A stretch of 64,000 nucleotides of DNA from Oceanipulchritudo coccoides (GTDB taxonomy: Bacteria > Verrucomicrobiota > Verrucomicrobiia > Opitutales > Oceanipulchritudinaceae): positions 176,990 through 240,989 of the forward strand of contig NZ_JAAGNX010000002.1 in assembly GCF_010500615.1 (NCBI RefSeq), given 5' to 3'. Position 1 is the stretch's first letter, and each line of letters opens with the position of its first letter. A model generated the notes under the pieces. It did no database searches. It worked only from the letters and a program-made list of their open reading frames with translations, and was not told the origin of the DNA. Made by a program: the position numbers and the translations under genes. This document shows, in pieces, positions 51,081 to 60,562 of the stretch.

Positions 51081-52532
51081 TTAAGAATTTGATTTAAGAA
51101 TATAGCCACCCGGCTGGTCGACGACAAGCCATCCCTTTTCAGCAATTTCACTTCGGAGGGCGTCGGCCCTCGCAAAGTCCTTGCTCTGCTTGGCCTTCCA
51201 GCGCTCCTCTGCCAGGGACTGGATCTCCGTGGGAGCGGTTTCATCTGCAGGTGCCTCTTCTGACCGTGCAAAAAGGCGAACCCCCAGCACAAAAAAGAGG
51301 GCTCCGGCAGCTTGCAGTGATTCGGTGGCTTCGGTTGTTGAATCCCCCGCACTCGCGCGAGCCTTCTTTAAGGCGTTAAACAAGGCACCCAGAAGGGCCG
51401 GCGTGTTGAGATCGTTGCAAAGAGCCTTCCATGCATTTCGGAAAAGGCCCCAGTCCGCAGGCAGGACTGGTTGGACAAACTTTTCCCAATCCGAGGTCTC
51501 CAAGCCAGCTGCCTCGAGCAACGCGCGCACCCCTGATTCGAGCTTGCTGAGTCCGCTTTTGGAGGCCCCCAGACCATTTATTGTGAAATTGAATTGCTGC
51601 CGGTAATGCCCGCCAAGCAAAGCCAGGCGGATTTCCATCGGATGAAACCCCTTTTCCAACAGATCCGACAGGAGAAAGAAATTTCCAAGGCTTTTGGACA
51701 TCTTCTTCCCCTCCACAAGAAGATGAATGCTGTGCATCCAGTGTGAAGCAAAGGGCTTCCCTGTGGCTGCCTCGCTCTGGGCAATTTCATTCTCGTGATG
51801 TGGAAAGCAGAGGTCTTCCCCGCCCCCGTGCAGGTCAAAGCCAGAACCCAGGTATTTCAGGCTCATCGCGGAACACTCGAGGTGCCAACCCGGACGACCC
51901 CTTCCCCACGGACTTTCCCAGAAAACGGGCCCATCCGCCTCCTTATGGGCCTTCCAGAGGGCAAAGTCGGCTATGGAATCCCGTTCATATTCATCGGAAA
52001 GATTGGTGGCACCCGCGCTGGTCGTGGATTGCTGCTGGAGTGCTTCAGGATCGAAATGCGATAATTTCCCGTAGTCCTCAAAAGCGGCCACCCGGTAGTA
52101 GACTGATCCGTCTCCTCCCACATAGGCATTCCCTTTTTCGATGAGCTTCTCAACCATTTGGATCTGCTCGGCGATGTGCTCGGTCGCCCGGGGTTCAACA
52201 TCGGGATGGAGCATGTTCAGCAAGTCACAATCCTCGTGAAATCGTTCCGTCCACTTCTTCGTGAAGATTTGCAGGTCAATCGCCTGTTCCATCGCACGCC
52301 GGATTGTCTTGTCGTCGACGTCGGTAATGTTGCGGACGTACAGAGGATTGTAACCGCCCAGTTGCAGTAACCGGTAAAGGACATCGAAACGCAGAAAGGT
52401 GAGGAAGTTCCCGATATGGGCGGGCCCATAGACCGTCGGCCCGCAGACATAGAGACGAAACTTGTCCGAGGCGCCGGCGGTCAGTTCCCTGACGGTGCGG
52501 GTCATCGTGTCATAGAGGCGAATGGCTTCCAT
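51081..52532 (-). CDS. cysS: Cysteine--tRNA ligase
   Basis: 483 residues. Class I signature HIGN within [21 protein letters not shown] loop in [12 protein letters not shown], and zinc ligands in YVCGP, LECSAMS and [12 protein letters not shown]. The anticodon-binding tail ends with [17 protein letters not shown]. It charges tRNA(Cys). It leads a two-gene unit with hemB and is divergent from the alpha/beta-hydrolase gene at 52634. Confidence 0.97.
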   Translation of the reverse strand: MEAIRLYDTMTRTVRELTAGASDKFRLYVCGPTVYGPAHIGNFLTFLRFDVLYRLLQLGGYNPLYVRNITDVDDKTIRRAMEQAIDLQIFTKKWTERFHEDCDLLNMLHPDVEPRATEHIAEQIQMVEKLIEKGNAYVGGDGSVYYRVAAFEDYGKLSHFDPEALQQQSTTSAGATNLSDEYERDSIADFALWKAHKEADGPVFWESPWGRGRPGWHLECSAMSLKYLGSGFDLHGGGEDLCFPHHENEIAQSEAATGKPFASHWMHSIHLLVEGKKMSKSLGNFFLLSDLLEKGFHPMEIRLALLGGHYRQQFNFTINGLGASKSGLSKLESGVRALLEAAGLETSDWEKFVQPVLPADWGLFRNAWKALCNDLNTPALLGALFNALKKARASAGDSTTEATESLQAAGALFFVLGVRLFARSEEAPADETAPTEIQSLAEERWKAKQSKDFARADALRSEIAEKGWLVVDQPGGYILKSNS

Positions 52533-52633
52533 ACAATGGATCAGAAAAGGACCTCGGATTAAGTCAACTGCACAAACAGGCGGAAAAATTGGACTGGCGG
52601 AATAGCGCGGAATGCATTCCTCTCATAATTGTC

Positions 52634-53455
52634 ATGTCGAGCACGCCTTCTCCGGGTTTTATAAAGCTTCTAATACTGATCCCGATGATCAGCTATATCG
52701 GGCTAGCCGGTTTTGCGTTTCTCTTTGCCAACAAACTCGTCTTTCCTGCCCCGCCGCCCGGATATTCTGATTCGCCGGATCTCCTCAAGTTTACCTACAA
52801 CGAGGAAGGTAATCAGGTTTCCATGGTATTCCTTGAAAACAAGAGGGCTTCCCGGCTGGTTTTCTATCACCACGGCAACGGGGAGGACCTTCAATCGATA
52901 TTGCAGCGGCTTCAGGTCCTCAGGGAAATGGGGTTTGCCGTTCTCGCGTGGGACTATCCCGGCTACGGTACCAGTGACGGAAAACCTTCCGAGCGGCTTG
53001 TCAATGAAATCGCCCGCGGTATCTTCAATTCAATCCCGGAACAGTTTGGCTATGACACCCGGGAAATCATTCTTTATGGGCGGTCTGTTGGAGGCGGCCC
53101 CGCAGTCGCGCTGGCTGCCCGTGAAAAGGTGGCTGGGTTGATCCTTGAGGGGGTTTTCACAAGCGTTTTCCGGGTTGGGATAAGGTACAACATCCTGCCG
53201 TGGGATATTTTCGACAACCTTGCGCTCATTGAAAATATCCGTTGTCCGGTTCTGTTCCTTCATGGCTCAGACGACCGGGTCGTTCCCTTCAGTCACGGAA
53301 AAGCCCTGATGGAAAAGGCCCCGAAGCCAAAGTTCTTTTCCTGGTTCAGCGGTGGTGGACACAACGACTTGATTGAATCGTATCCAGAAAGCTACTACAG
53401 CAGTATTCGTCGCTTCACGGAGTTTCTCAACGAAGACGGCGATTCGGGTCAGTAA
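52634..53455 (+). CDS. Membrane-anchored alpha/beta-hydrolase
   Basis: 273 residues from ATG 52634 (MSSTPSPGFIKLLI...). An N-terminal membrane helix (about 9-33) precedes an alpha/beta-hydrolase of the BEM46/ABHD13 type: FYHHGNGED oxyanion segment, WDYPGYGTSDG, nucleophile motif GRSVGGGP, LFLHGSDDRVVP with the catalytic aspartate, and GGGHNDL with the histidine. The active site is complete. Substrate unknown; these enzymes are mostly esterases or thioesterases acting at membranes. Confidence 0.87.
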   Translation: MSSTPSPGFIKLLILIPMISYIGLAGFAFLFANKLVFPAPPPGYSDSPDLLKFTYNEEGNQVSMVFLENKRASRLVFYHHGNGEDLQSILQRLQVLREMGFAVLAWDYPGYGTSDGKPSERLVNEIARGIFNSIPEQFGYDTREIILYGRSVGGGPAVALAAREKVAGLILEGVFTSVFRVGIRYNILPWDIFDNLALIENIRCPVLFLHGSDDRVVPFSHGKALMEKAPKPKFFSWFSGGGHNDLIESYPESYYSSIRRFTEFLNEDGDSGQ

Positions 53456-53502
53456 ACAGCATTTCGGTTGCTTCCCGGCTCGGGCACGATTGAATATATC
53501 CC

Positions 53503-54048
53503 ATGAGCAACGCACTTGTCATCATTATGGAAGGCGTGGAAGAATTGGAGGCCATCGCGCCGGTCGACCTGCTTCGGCGCGCGGGAGCCACCGTCACGGT
53601 TGCTTCAGCAAGCAGTTCCTTGGAGATCATTGGGCGCAACGGAATCCGGGTCACCGCGGACATGCCATTTGCGGAAGCAGAGGGAAAGGCCTTCGATCTG
53701 GTTGTTGTTCCGGGCGGGCCCGGCCATGCGGACCTTCTTGAACATAAAGGTCTTCTTGATCTTCTAGTCCGACAAAATACGGCGGGCCGCTTGATTGGAT
53801 CCATTTGCGCGGGTCCGGTTGTCCTGAATCAGGCAGGAGTACTGGAGGGGAAAAAATTTACCTCTTTTCCTGGAACAGCCGATCTACTGCCGGATCGTGA
53901 TGCCCAATCGGCGGTTGTGGTGGACGGGAACATCATCACGTCTCAAGGTGCGGGAACCGCGCTTGTTTTCGCCCTCGCTCTTATAAAGGCGCTATTTGGT
54001 CAGAATAAACGGGACGAAATCGCCGACTCTATCTGCTTTTCTGATTAA
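53503..54048 (+). CDS. DJ-1/PfpI family protein
   Basis: 181 residues, the usual length. DJ-1 signatures: IMEGVEELEAIAPVDLLRRAG with the conserved glutamate, VVPGGPGHADLL, and the nucleophile Cys in GSICAGPVVLNQAGVL (about 106). TSQGAGTALVFALALI is also typical. Bacterial relatives act as deglycases or stress-related thiol enzymes; the exact reaction is debated. It follows the hydrolase by 47 bp and overlaps the convergent TolB-like gene by 4 bp. Confidence 0.9.
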   Translation: MSNALVIIMEGVEELEAIAPVDLLRRAGATVTVASASSSLEIIGRNGIRVTADMPFAEAEGKAFDLVVVPGGPGHADLLEHKGLLDLLVRQNTAGRLIGSICAGPVVLNQAGVLEGKKFTSFPGTADLLPDRDAQSAVVVDGNIITSQGAGTALVFALALIKALFGQNKRDEIADSICFSD

Positions 54049-55247
54049 TTACCCAAATAGGCCGGAGAGGCCTCGCGGGCATTGTTGAGCTCAGAAGGAC
54101 TCAGCCGCATGCGGTTCCCGGTTAAGGAATCCAGAATCATCAGGCGACTGTAACGGGGCGTTCTTTCGGTATAAACTAAGTGGCGGCCATCACGAAGCCA
54201 GACTGGATGAACAGCGTCGCCGGCACCCTTGGAAATTATCGTGCTCTTATTCTCCTTGAAGGAATAAACCGCCACCTCGAACTCTCCCGCGACCGCGGCT
54301 GTAAAGGCAATCTTTCCGGAATCGACGGGGTTCCATGTCGGTTCGGAGCAATTCCGGCTGATATCCGTTCGGACACGGCTAACGGAACGACCCTGGACGT
54401 CCATCGTGTAAATTTGCGGGCCACCCATCTGATCTGAGGTAAAAATAATCCGCCGCCCATCCGGTGACCAGGATGGATCCGCCTCCAAGCTGGCGGACCG
54501 GGTCAAGCGCCGCAACTGGCGACCTTGATTATTGGTGATATAAACTTCCGAGTTTCCCGAACCGCTGAGAATCATGGCGACCTGACGACCATCTGGCCCG
54601 AAGGTGGCACCCGTATTGGTCCCCTTGAAGCCCGCGAAAACTGTCCGCTTCCCCGTCCTGAGATCAATGCGGTAAATATCAGGGAAACCTGTCCCGTGGT
54701 AGCTCGTGTAAAGGACCGTCTGGCCGTCGGGGGAAAGGTTTGGCGATAAGCACTGGGACCGATCGCGGGTTAGCTGACGGATTCCCTTGAACAGAATGTC
54801 TGACATATACACTTCCGCCGACCCGGTCCGGTCGGAAATAAAGGCGACCTGGCTCCGGAAAAAACCCGGAATACCGAGGGTCCGAGAAACTGCCGCATCT
54901 GCGGCTGCATACAGGGCATCATTCTGGGAGCTTCCCTGAAAACTACTTTTCCAGAGGGATTTTCCTCCAGACAGAATCTCAAGGGCCACCGTTGTGGGCC
55001 CAGCTGACTGGAATTGCAGCGTAAAATCAGCCCGGTCCACCACCCGTTTGTAACCGCCGTGCAAATCAAATAGCCGGGCGGCATCATTCACTAGCGAAGC
55101 CGGGGAACCCGTAATCTGGACCGTCCGAGTCGTGACCGTGGCAGAGCCGACGACATCACCCAGATTGATCGGGTTTTGTGCGGGAAGCAAAGACCCAAGG
55201 CACAAGAAGATTAGAGATACTGTTAGGCGGGAAATTTTCAAATTCAT
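54045..55247 (-). CDS. tolB: TolB-like beta-propeller protein
   Basis: 400 residues with signal peptide (about 1-23). The N-terminal domain (about 25-145) is TolB-like, and the rest is a six-bladed propeller of WD40-like repeats: AFISDRTGSAEVYMSD, LSPNLSPDGQTVLYTSY, ATFGPDGRQVAMILSG, ADPSWSPDGRRIIFTSD and PVWLRDGRHLVYTERT. TolB links the Tol complex to Pal in envelope constriction. None of tolQ, tolR, tolA or pal is beside it, so the assignment rests on architecture. It is divergent from the mrp gene. Confidence 0.85.
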   Translation of the reverse strand: MNLKISRLTVSLIFLCLGSLLPAQNPINLGDVVGSATVTTRTVQITGSPASLVNDAARLFDLHGGYKRVVDRADFTLQFQSAGPTTVALEILSGGKSLWKSSFQGSSQNDALYAAADAAVSRTLGIPGFFRSQVAFISDRTGSAEVYMSDILFKGIRQLTRDRSQCLSPNLSPDGQTVLYTSYHGTGFPDIYRIDLRTGKRTVFAGFKGTNTGATFGPDGRQVAMILSGSGNSEVYITNNQGRQLRRLTRSASLEADPSWSPDGRRIIFTSDQMGGPQIYTMDVQGRSVSRVRTDISRNCSEPTWNPVDSGKIAFTAAVAGEFEVAVYSFKENKSTIISKGAGDAVHPVWLRDGRHLVYTERTPRYSRLMILDSLTGNRMRLSPSELNNAREASPAYLGN

Positions 55248-55353
55248 GATTTTGTTGTGTTCGGGACCATGTAAAAGATCCGAATCATTGCGAAGATGAC
55301 CGAATATGCTTTCTTACAGACTTCAAGAAGTTTTACGCTCATCGCTTATCATC

Positions 55354-56403
55354 ATGTTAGATAAAGAAATTATCCGCAGCGCTCTAAAGGCCGTCAAATA
55401 TCCAGGATTCAGCCGGGACATTGTCTCATTCGGACTGGTCGACAATATCTCGGTGGATGGAAGCTCTGTTTCTGTCCGGCTCAGTATCACGACTGGTGAC
55501 AATACAATCCCCACGCAAATCAAGTCGTCGGTCGAGAATGTCCTTGGCCAGCTTGACGGCGTTGAGCGCGTGCAGGTTGATATTGTTGTCCAACAGCCGA
55601 AAGGGGCAGCTGCCGGATCGACAGACAAGACCGCTGTCATGCCGGGTGTAAAAAAGATAATCGCCGTGGCAAGCGGCAAGGGGGGCGTAGGCAAGTCAAC
55701 TGTCGCCACCAACCTGGCCTGTGCCCTAGACCGTCAATTGCGTTACCAGAGCGATTACAAGGGTGTCGGGATACTCGATTGCGATATCTACGGCCCGTCG
55801 GTGCCTCTCATGATGGGCATTGGCTCGCGCCCGGAAATTGAGGACGAAAAAATAATTCCACCTAAAAACTATGGCATCAAGGTCATGTCGATGGCCCTTC
55901 TTATCGACGAGAGCTCTCCTGTTGTCTGGCGCGGGCCCATGATCAACAACGCCATCTCTCAGTTTGCCAAGCATGTCGCCTGGGGCGAGCTGGATGTATT
56001 GGTGGTAGACCTCCCGCCGGGAACAGGCGATGCACAACTTTCCCTTGTCCAAACGCTTCCGGTCGACGGTGCGCTGATTGTGACCACCCCCCAGGCTGTC
56101 GCTGTCAATGTGGCCCGAAGGGGAGCCATGATGTTCGAAAAAGTGAATGTGCCGATTATCGGCGTTTGTGAGAACATGAGTTACCTTGACGCCGGTGAGG
56201 GCCGCCGTGTCCATATTTTTGGCGAGGGGGGCGGCCAGTGGACAGCGGAAGCCCTCGGGGCCCCTCTGCTTGGTCAAATCCCTCTCGACAGTGAAATCCG
56301 CGAAGGAGGCGACCGGGGCGTACCGATCTCCATTGCGTATCCGGATAGCCCGGCGGCCAAGGTGTTCCAGACGATGGCCGAGACGATCCTCAAAACCGTG
56401 TAA
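55354..56403 (+). CDS. mrp: Mrp/ApbC-type iron-sulfur carrier ATPase
   Basis: 349 residues from ATG 55354 (MLDKEIIRSALKAVKYPG). An N-terminal MIP18/DUF59 domain (about 1-85) precedes the P-loop ATPase: deviant Walker A ASGKGGVGKSTVATNLA, GILDCDIYGPSVPLMMG, DLPPGTGDAQL and GVCENMSYL. The CxxC often found near the C-terminus in eukaryotic relatives is not seen. The family carries and delivers Fe-S clusters. A start 16 codons upstream (55306) is less likely. It is divergent from the TolB-like gene. Confidence 0.93.
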   Translation: MLDKEIIRSALKAVKYPGFSRDIVSFGLVDNISVDGSSVSVRLSITTGDNTIPTQIKSSVENVLGQLDGVERVQVDIVVQQPKGAAAGSTDKTAVMPGVKKIIAVASGKGGVGKSTVATNLACALDRQLRYQSDYKGVGILDCDIYGPSVPLMMGIGSRPEIEDEKIIPPKNYGIKVMSMALLIDESSPVVWRGPMINNAISQFAKHVAWGELDVLVVDLPPGTGDAQLSLVQTLPVDGALIVTTPQAVAVNVARRGAMMFEKVNVPIIGVCENMSYLDAGEGRRVHIFGEGGGQWTAEALGAPLLGQIPLDSEIREGGDRGVPISIAYPDSPAAKVFQTMAETILKTV

Positions 56404-56510
56404 AATCCCGTGCCGACAATCTGAAAATAGTGATTGCGGCAACATGCCAAGTTAGCATTATCCACAGACTTAGCCGGAACGGCTTTTCAAGGAAAGGCGC
56501 GGCAAGGCCC

Positions 56511-56741
56511 ATGAAATCTCCAGACAACAGAAATCCCAAACCCCCGGGGGACAAAAGTTTCCTGCAAAGATCCAGTCTTTACAGGGAATTTCTGGCGGAA
56601 CGGGAGGAGATTTTACGTCACAAATGGATCGAATCAGAAAAGGCCGGTAAGGATATCGGTTTTGAGCGTGCCTTGCTCGATTGGATTCGAAAGCACCGCG
56701 ATGGATGGCGGGAGGCCCGCCGGTCCGACAGGATCCGGTAA
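56511..56741 (+). CDS. Small conserved-looking cytosolic protein, unknown
   Basis: 76 residues from ATG 56511 (MKSPDNRNPKPPGDKSF...); an in-frame start at 56430 would add a poorly structured leader. The core SSLYREFLAEREEILRHKWI...FERALLDWIRKHRDGWREARR is predicted to be helical and highly charged. I recall similar short proteins in gammaproteobacteria and Verrucomicrobia, but no function. It is convergent with the transporter gene at 56753. Confidence 0.65.
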   Translation: MKSPDNRNPKPPGDKSFLQRSSLYREFLAEREEILRHKWIESEKAGKDIGFERALLDWIRKHRDGWREARRSDRIR

Positions 56742-56752
56742 ACAGCCCCTGC

Positions 56753-57364
56753 TTATTTTTTTTCGGCTTCGCGTTTTGGGTAAAGCCATGCGTAGGCCAG
56801 GCCGACGAGGAACTTTGATACAATTTCTCCCAGGATCACCTTTATCAAAACGATCAGAGGGAAAAAGCTGCTCCCCGCGAAGGCGATCAGGTTAAAGAGG
56901 ATTGAATCCACGGGAATGCTCACGGCGTTGGAACGGAAAACCCGGGTCATCCAGGAGCGGTCCCGATAGTAATGGAACACCTCGGTATCCGCAGACTCGG
57001 CAATGATAATGGCGAGGAAAGATGCCAAAAAGACCCGCCACCCGTTGTCTTTCAACATGGCTGCGGATTCTGAAAGCCAGGCCCATTCCCGGTTGTCAAA
57101 CAAGTTGATGACCCACTGGCCCCAGAGATAACTGAAACTGACCAGCATGAACAGGTTGAGGACTGCGGAAATCCCGATGACGGCGTAGACAAAGCGACGG
57201 CCGCGCGAGTGCATGCGGTCGCGCTGGGTAAAGGTGATGCCAAAGACGAGGGTTCCAACGGAAACGAGAATCCCTGTTCCCGGGGCTATTTCGAATGGGA
57301 GAAACAGGGTAGCGGTTAAATTGGCCACAAGTATGGCCAAGGTATAAATGATAGCGGCGCGCAT
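56753..57364 (-). CDS. VUT-family membrane transporter (YhhQ-like, queuosine precursor type)
   Basis: 203 residues from ATG 57364 (MRAAIIYTLAILVANLTATLF), the usual beginning of the family; a start at 57400 adds 12 residues. Six hydrophobic spans are visible, with IIAESADTEVFHYYRDRSW and NAVSIPVDSILFNLIAFAG as family hallmarks. E. coli YhhQ imports 7-cyano-7-deazaguanine for queuosine synthesis, which is the likely role. No queuosine gene is adjacent. It is divergent from the SulP gene. Confidence 0.88.
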   Translation of the reverse strand: MRAAIIYTLAILVANLTATLFLPFEIAPGTGILVSVGTLVFGITFTQRDRMHSRGRRFVYAVIGISAVLNLFMLVSFSYLWGQWVINLFDNREWAWLSESAAMLKDNGWRVFLASFLAIIIAESADTEVFHYYRDRSWMTRVFRSNAVSIPVDSILFNLIAFAGSSFFPLIVLIKVILGEIVSKFLVGLAYAWLYPKREAEKK

Positions 57365-57469
57365 AAGTTGCGGAATTAAACCGCACAGCGAAGTCCACAT
57401 GACGAGAAAAAATTTGCCAGTGGATTTACAAGACCATTGCCTGTCTGAAAGCTCTTAACCAACAAGCCA

Positions 57470-59284
57470 TTGCGAGTCATCCGGTCCATTCACAAGGTTC
57501 TCTCTGAATTCAAGCGGCGTAACCACTTGGATTACTTCCCCTTGCGGAGAAGCCTGAGAGGATACAACACAATACAGGCAAAAGGAGACCTCCGGGCCGG
57601 AATCAATGTCGCCCTGCTCGCCTTCCCGCAGGGAATGGCCTACGCAGCCATTGCCGGACTACCCATTCAATACGGAATATTTGCGTCGGCAATCGCGGCA
57701 ATGCTGGGCCCGATTTTCTCCGGTTCACGATTTATCGTGCTTGGACCTACCAACGCGACCTCTGTTCTGGTCTTTGCCTCCTTTCTCAGCCTGGGAGTCA
57801 TGGCGGATGAAAAAATCCCCCTGATTTCCCTCACCGTTCTTCTGTCCGGGATATTTCTCGTGATGGGGGCCTTCCTGAAAGTCGCCAACCTGATCCAGTA
57901 CATCTCGCGATCGGTCGTGACGGGCTACATCACCGCTGCCGCCATCTACATCATCGTCAACCAGTTGAAGAAGGCCTTGGGCTTTGAGATCACCCTTCCT
58001 CAGGGATCGACCTTCCTGACCGTTATCTGGCTGACCCTTAAAGGTCTTCCAGCAACCCATTGGCCAACCTTCCTCCTATCGGTCACAGCCTTCGGACTAT
58101 ACTGGGTCCTTGATCGACGCTACAAACTCCTGCCAAACGTCGCCATCACCCTTGTTGTGATGTCTGTGGCAGGCTTTGCGATGAACAATCTCCTGGGCAA
58201 TTTCACGGATTTAGCGCCTGTTATCACCTTGACCGCAGTCGATGCCACTCAATGGCGCTTCTCGTTCCCGGATATCAGCGGTGACCTCGTCAGCCAGGTG
58301 GCTAGCGTTTCCCTTGTCATTGCCTTTCTGTCTGTTCTGGAAGGCACTTCCATCGGCAAATCCCTCGCTTCCCGGGCCGGACAGAAGCTCGATTCAAATC
58401 AGGAAATGCTCGGGATGGGCATCGCCAATATCGGTTGCGCATTTTATCAGGGCATGCCTGCTTCCGGATCCCTCACCCGGTCGCAACTCAACTGGGTGAG
58501 TGGCGCTTTCACCCCTATGGCCAGTATCATCTCAGGGATCATCTGTGCTATTGGGGCCTATTCCCTGGGTCCATTCACGCGCTTTATCCCTGTGAGTGTC
58601 CTTGCTGTCCTGGTTATCGCTATCGGGTTTTCACTGATTAACCGCCATGTGATCCGGGTTGTCTGGAACGCCACCGGGTCAGACCGTATTGTTTTTGCGA
58701 CCACCTTCCTCGCCGCCCTCCTCATCCGCCTGGATTTTGCCATAATTCTCGGCACCGCCACGTCCGTCCTACTCTTCCTTCGAAAGGCTGCCCAGCCCGA
58801 GCTGACCGAATTCACCCAGGACGATGCAGGCCAGCTGACCCCGCTGAGCGACCAGGATAGTGAGGCCACCCCGGAGATTTCCATTGTTCATGTGGAGGGA
58901 GACCTCTTCTTTGGCGCTTCCGAGATTTTTCGGGACCAGATGCGCCGCGTCTGCGAAAAAGCTTCGCTCAAGATCGTCGTTTTGAAAATGCGCAATGCCT
59001 ACCACCTCGACGCGACGAGCGTTCTCGCCCTTGAGGAGCTCATTCGCTACATGCGCGAGCAGGACCGGACCCTCCTTATTACCGAAGTCAGGAAGGATGC
59101 CATCCGCATCTTTAAAAATAGCGGATTAATTGAGGTCATCGGCCGGGAAAACATCTTTCCGGATAACCCGAGCAATCCCACTATCGCCACTGCCAAAGCC
59201 CTCAGGCGGGCCATGCAATTGATGGGTGGAAAGGAAGCTGATGTCAGGATTTATCTCGGAAAATCAAAGAAAGCAGCCACGTGA
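57470..59284 (+). CDS. SulP-family anion transporter with STAS domain
   Basis: 604 residues. The membrane part (about 45-455) has LLAFPQGMAYAAIAGLPIQYGIFASA and the GMPASGSLTRSQLN segment of the transport core. A cytosolic STAS domain follows (about 475-575, with ISIVHVEGDLFFGASE and VVLKMRNAYHLDATSVLALEEL). SulP proteins move sulfate, bicarbonate or carboxylates; the anion cannot be told from sequence. Sulfate export or import would fit an organism that releases much sulfate with its sulfatases, but the sulfatase locus is 30 kb away. Confidence 0.93.
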   Translation: MRVIRSIHKVLSEFKRRNHLDYFPLRRSLRGYNTIQAKGDLRAGINVALLAFPQGMAYAAIAGLPIQYGIFASAIAAMLGPIFSGSRFIVLGPTNATSVLVFASFLSLGVMADEKIPLISLTVLLSGIFLVMGAFLKVANLIQYISRSVVTGYITAAAIYIIVNQLKKALGFEITLPQGSTFLTVIWLTLKGLPATHWPTFLLSVTAFGLYWVLDRRYKLLPNVAITLVVMSVAGFAMNNLLGNFTDLAPVITLTAVDATQWRFSFPDISGDLVSQVASVSLVIAFLSVLEGTSIGKSLASRAGQKLDSNQEMLGMGIANIGCAFYQGMPASGSLTRSQLNWVSGAFTPMASIISGIICAIGAYSLGPFTRFIPVSVLAVLVIAIGFSLINRHVIRVVWNATGSDRIVFATTFLAALLIRLDFAIILGTATSVLLFLRKAAQPELTEFTQDDAGQLTPLSDQDSEATPEISIVHVEGDLFFGASEIFRDQMRRVCEKASLKIVVLKMRNAYHLDATSVLALEELIRYMREQDRTLLITEVRKDAIRIFKNSGLIEVIGRENIFPDNPSNPTIATAKALRRAMQLMGGKEADVRIYLGKSKKAAT

Positions 59285-59363
59285 AGCCCATGATAACGCC
59301 ATTTTTTTCTTTTCTCTTTAACGACCTTGGTCATCTTTCCCTCCACGCCTACACGTTAAATCC

Positions 59364-59633
59364 ATGGAAAAAGCTATAGAACTGACTGTCTCCAACAAGA
59401 TGGGGATTCACGCCCGCCCGGCGGCAATGATCGTACGCGTTGCCAACAAGTACGGGGCGGATGTGATCGTCGAGAAGGATGACGAACAGGTGAACGGTAA
59501 ATCCATTATGGGCCTGATGATGCTCGCCGCTGGCAACGGCTCGACCCTGCGCTTTGTGGCCAGCGGAAACGACGCGGATAAATTGCTCTCGGAAATGCAG
59601 GCGCTCTTCGAACGCAAGTTCGAGGAATCCTGA
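59364..59633 (+). CDS. ptsH: HPr phosphocarrier protein
   Basis: 89 residues. The active-site His16 lies in GIHARPA, and Ser47 in VNGKSIMGLMML is the site HPr kinase would use. No enzyme I, enzyme II or HPr kinase gene is next to it. It may serve a regulatory PTS rather than sugar uptake. It begins 79 bp after the SulP gene and precedes the rpmH cluster. Confidence 0.95.
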   Translation: MEKAIELTVSNKMGIHARPAAMIVRVANKYGADVIVEKDDEQVNGKSIMGLMMLAAGNGSTLRFVASGNDADKLLSEMQALFERKFEES

Positions 59634-59635
59634 AC

Positions 59636-59684
59636 TTGACAGGTTCGGGAAAAGCCCTTCTGTTCTCACCTTTTTCTCAAGGAG
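59636..59684 (+). promoter_or_regulatory. Possible promoter and strong ribosome site for rpmH
   Basis: A perfect -35 hexamer TTGACA lies at 59636-59641 just after the ptsH stop. The matching -10 (TCTGTT, 59659-59664, 17 bp spacing) is weak. AAGGAG at 59679-59684 lies 6 bp before the rpmH ATG and is one of the best Shine-Dalgarno sites in the window. Confidence 0.45.
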
Positions 59685-59690
59685 ACAACC

Positions 59691-59825
59691 ATGCAACCGA
59701 CATATCGACCATCCCGAATCAAAAGAGCACGTAAATGTGGTTTTCGTGCCCGTAAAGCCACCCGCGGTGGCCGTAAAATCCTCAGGGAGCGCCGCGCACG
59801 CGGTCGCCACAAGCTGAGCGATTAA
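59691..59825 (+). CDS. rpmH: Ribosomal protein bL34
   Basis: 44 residues, [20 protein letters not shown] followed by [24 protein letters not shown]. All bL34 hallmarks are present (TYRPSxxKRxRxxGFRxR...GRxxLxxRRxRGRxxLS). It is a large-subunit ribosomal protein. It is first in the conserved rpmH-rnpA-yidD-yidC order, 18 bp before rnpA. Confidence 0.95.
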   Translation: MQPTYRPSRIKRARKCGFRARKATRGGRKILRERRARGRHKLSD

Positions 59826-59843
59826 TGTGGCAAGGCCGCAGTC

Positions 59844-60197
59844 ATGCGGTATAGGCGTCACCAGCACCTTCGTACTTCAACGGATTTCCTCGAAATTCGC
59901 GCTTCCGGCAAGAAATGGAGGTGCGGATTTTTTTATGTCAATTTCCTGCCTCGCCCGGGCCCTGAAAAGGCGGTCCGGCGCATTGGAGTAATCGCCTCCA
60001 AACGGGTTGGAAATGCCGTTGAAAGAAACCGGGCCAAGCGATTATTGCGGGAAGTTTTTCGCCTGAATCAGGAAATTCTCCCGGAATCCTGCGATATTGT
60101 GCTGGTTGCGCGGGCAAATATTCGGAATGCCGTGTTAGGTGACCTTGAACAGAACTTCCGGGATGCCGTCCATAAACTCAACCCCCCGAACGCTTGA
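59844..60197 (+). CDS. rnpA: Ribonuclease P protein component
   Basis: 117 residues. The RNA-binding RNR motif is intact in [24 protein letters not shown] (about 51-74). It assists the RNase P RNA in trimming tRNA 5' ends. Its stop overlaps the TTG start of yidD by 3 bp, giving translational coupling. The RNase P RNA gene itself is not in the window. Confidence 0.95.
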   Translation: MRYRRHQHLRTSTDFLEIRASGKKWRCGFFYVNFLPRPGPEKAVRRIGVIASKRVGNAVERNRAKRLLREVFRLNQEILPESCDIVLVARANIRNAVLGDLEQNFRDAVHKLNPPNA

Positions 60198-60550
60198 AAA
60201 TCCTCTCTGCCATCAAGAATCTCCTTCGGATCGCCTTCACGGGCGTCCTTCTGGCAGTGTTGTACATTTATAAATACGCCATTTCACCGGTTCTCCACAT
60301 GGTTGCTCCCGGCAGCGGGTGCCGATTTACTCCGACCTGTTCAGAATATGCCATCGAGGCCATGCGAAGCCACGGCCCTTTCCGTGGCGGCTGGCTTGCC
60401 TTGAGGCGCATCGCGAAGTGCCACCCATGGGGGGGGCACGGCTACGACCCCGTACCCAATAGTTGTTCTTGCACCTCGCATCCTGATCCCCAGCATCCTT
60501 CACCTTTCAACAAATCCCAAAAAGCGCGCAACGCCCAGTTGGGGAAATAA
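60194..60550 (+). CDS. yidD: Membrane protein insertion efficiency factor YidD
   Basis: 118 residues from a TTG start that overlaps the rnpA stop (TTGA). An N-terminal amphipathic/hydrophobic stretch is followed by [25 protein letters not shown] and [24 protein letters not shown], the family signature with three conserved cysteines. The last ~30 residues are a variable tail. It helps YidC insert proteins into the inner membrane. Confidence 0.95.
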   Translation: MKILSAIKNLLRIAFTGVLLAVLYIYKYAISPVLHMVAPGSGCRFTPTCSEYAIEAMRSHGPFRGGWLALRRIAKCHPWGGHGYDPVPNSCSCTSHPDPQHPSPFNKSQKARNAQLGK

Positions 60551-60562
60551 TTTTAAATTTCA

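Noticed and set aside
59285-60562. Replication origin next to rpmH-rnpA-yidD-yidC
   Set aside because: This cluster often flanks oriC, but no dnaA, gidA or group of DnaA boxes was seen here.
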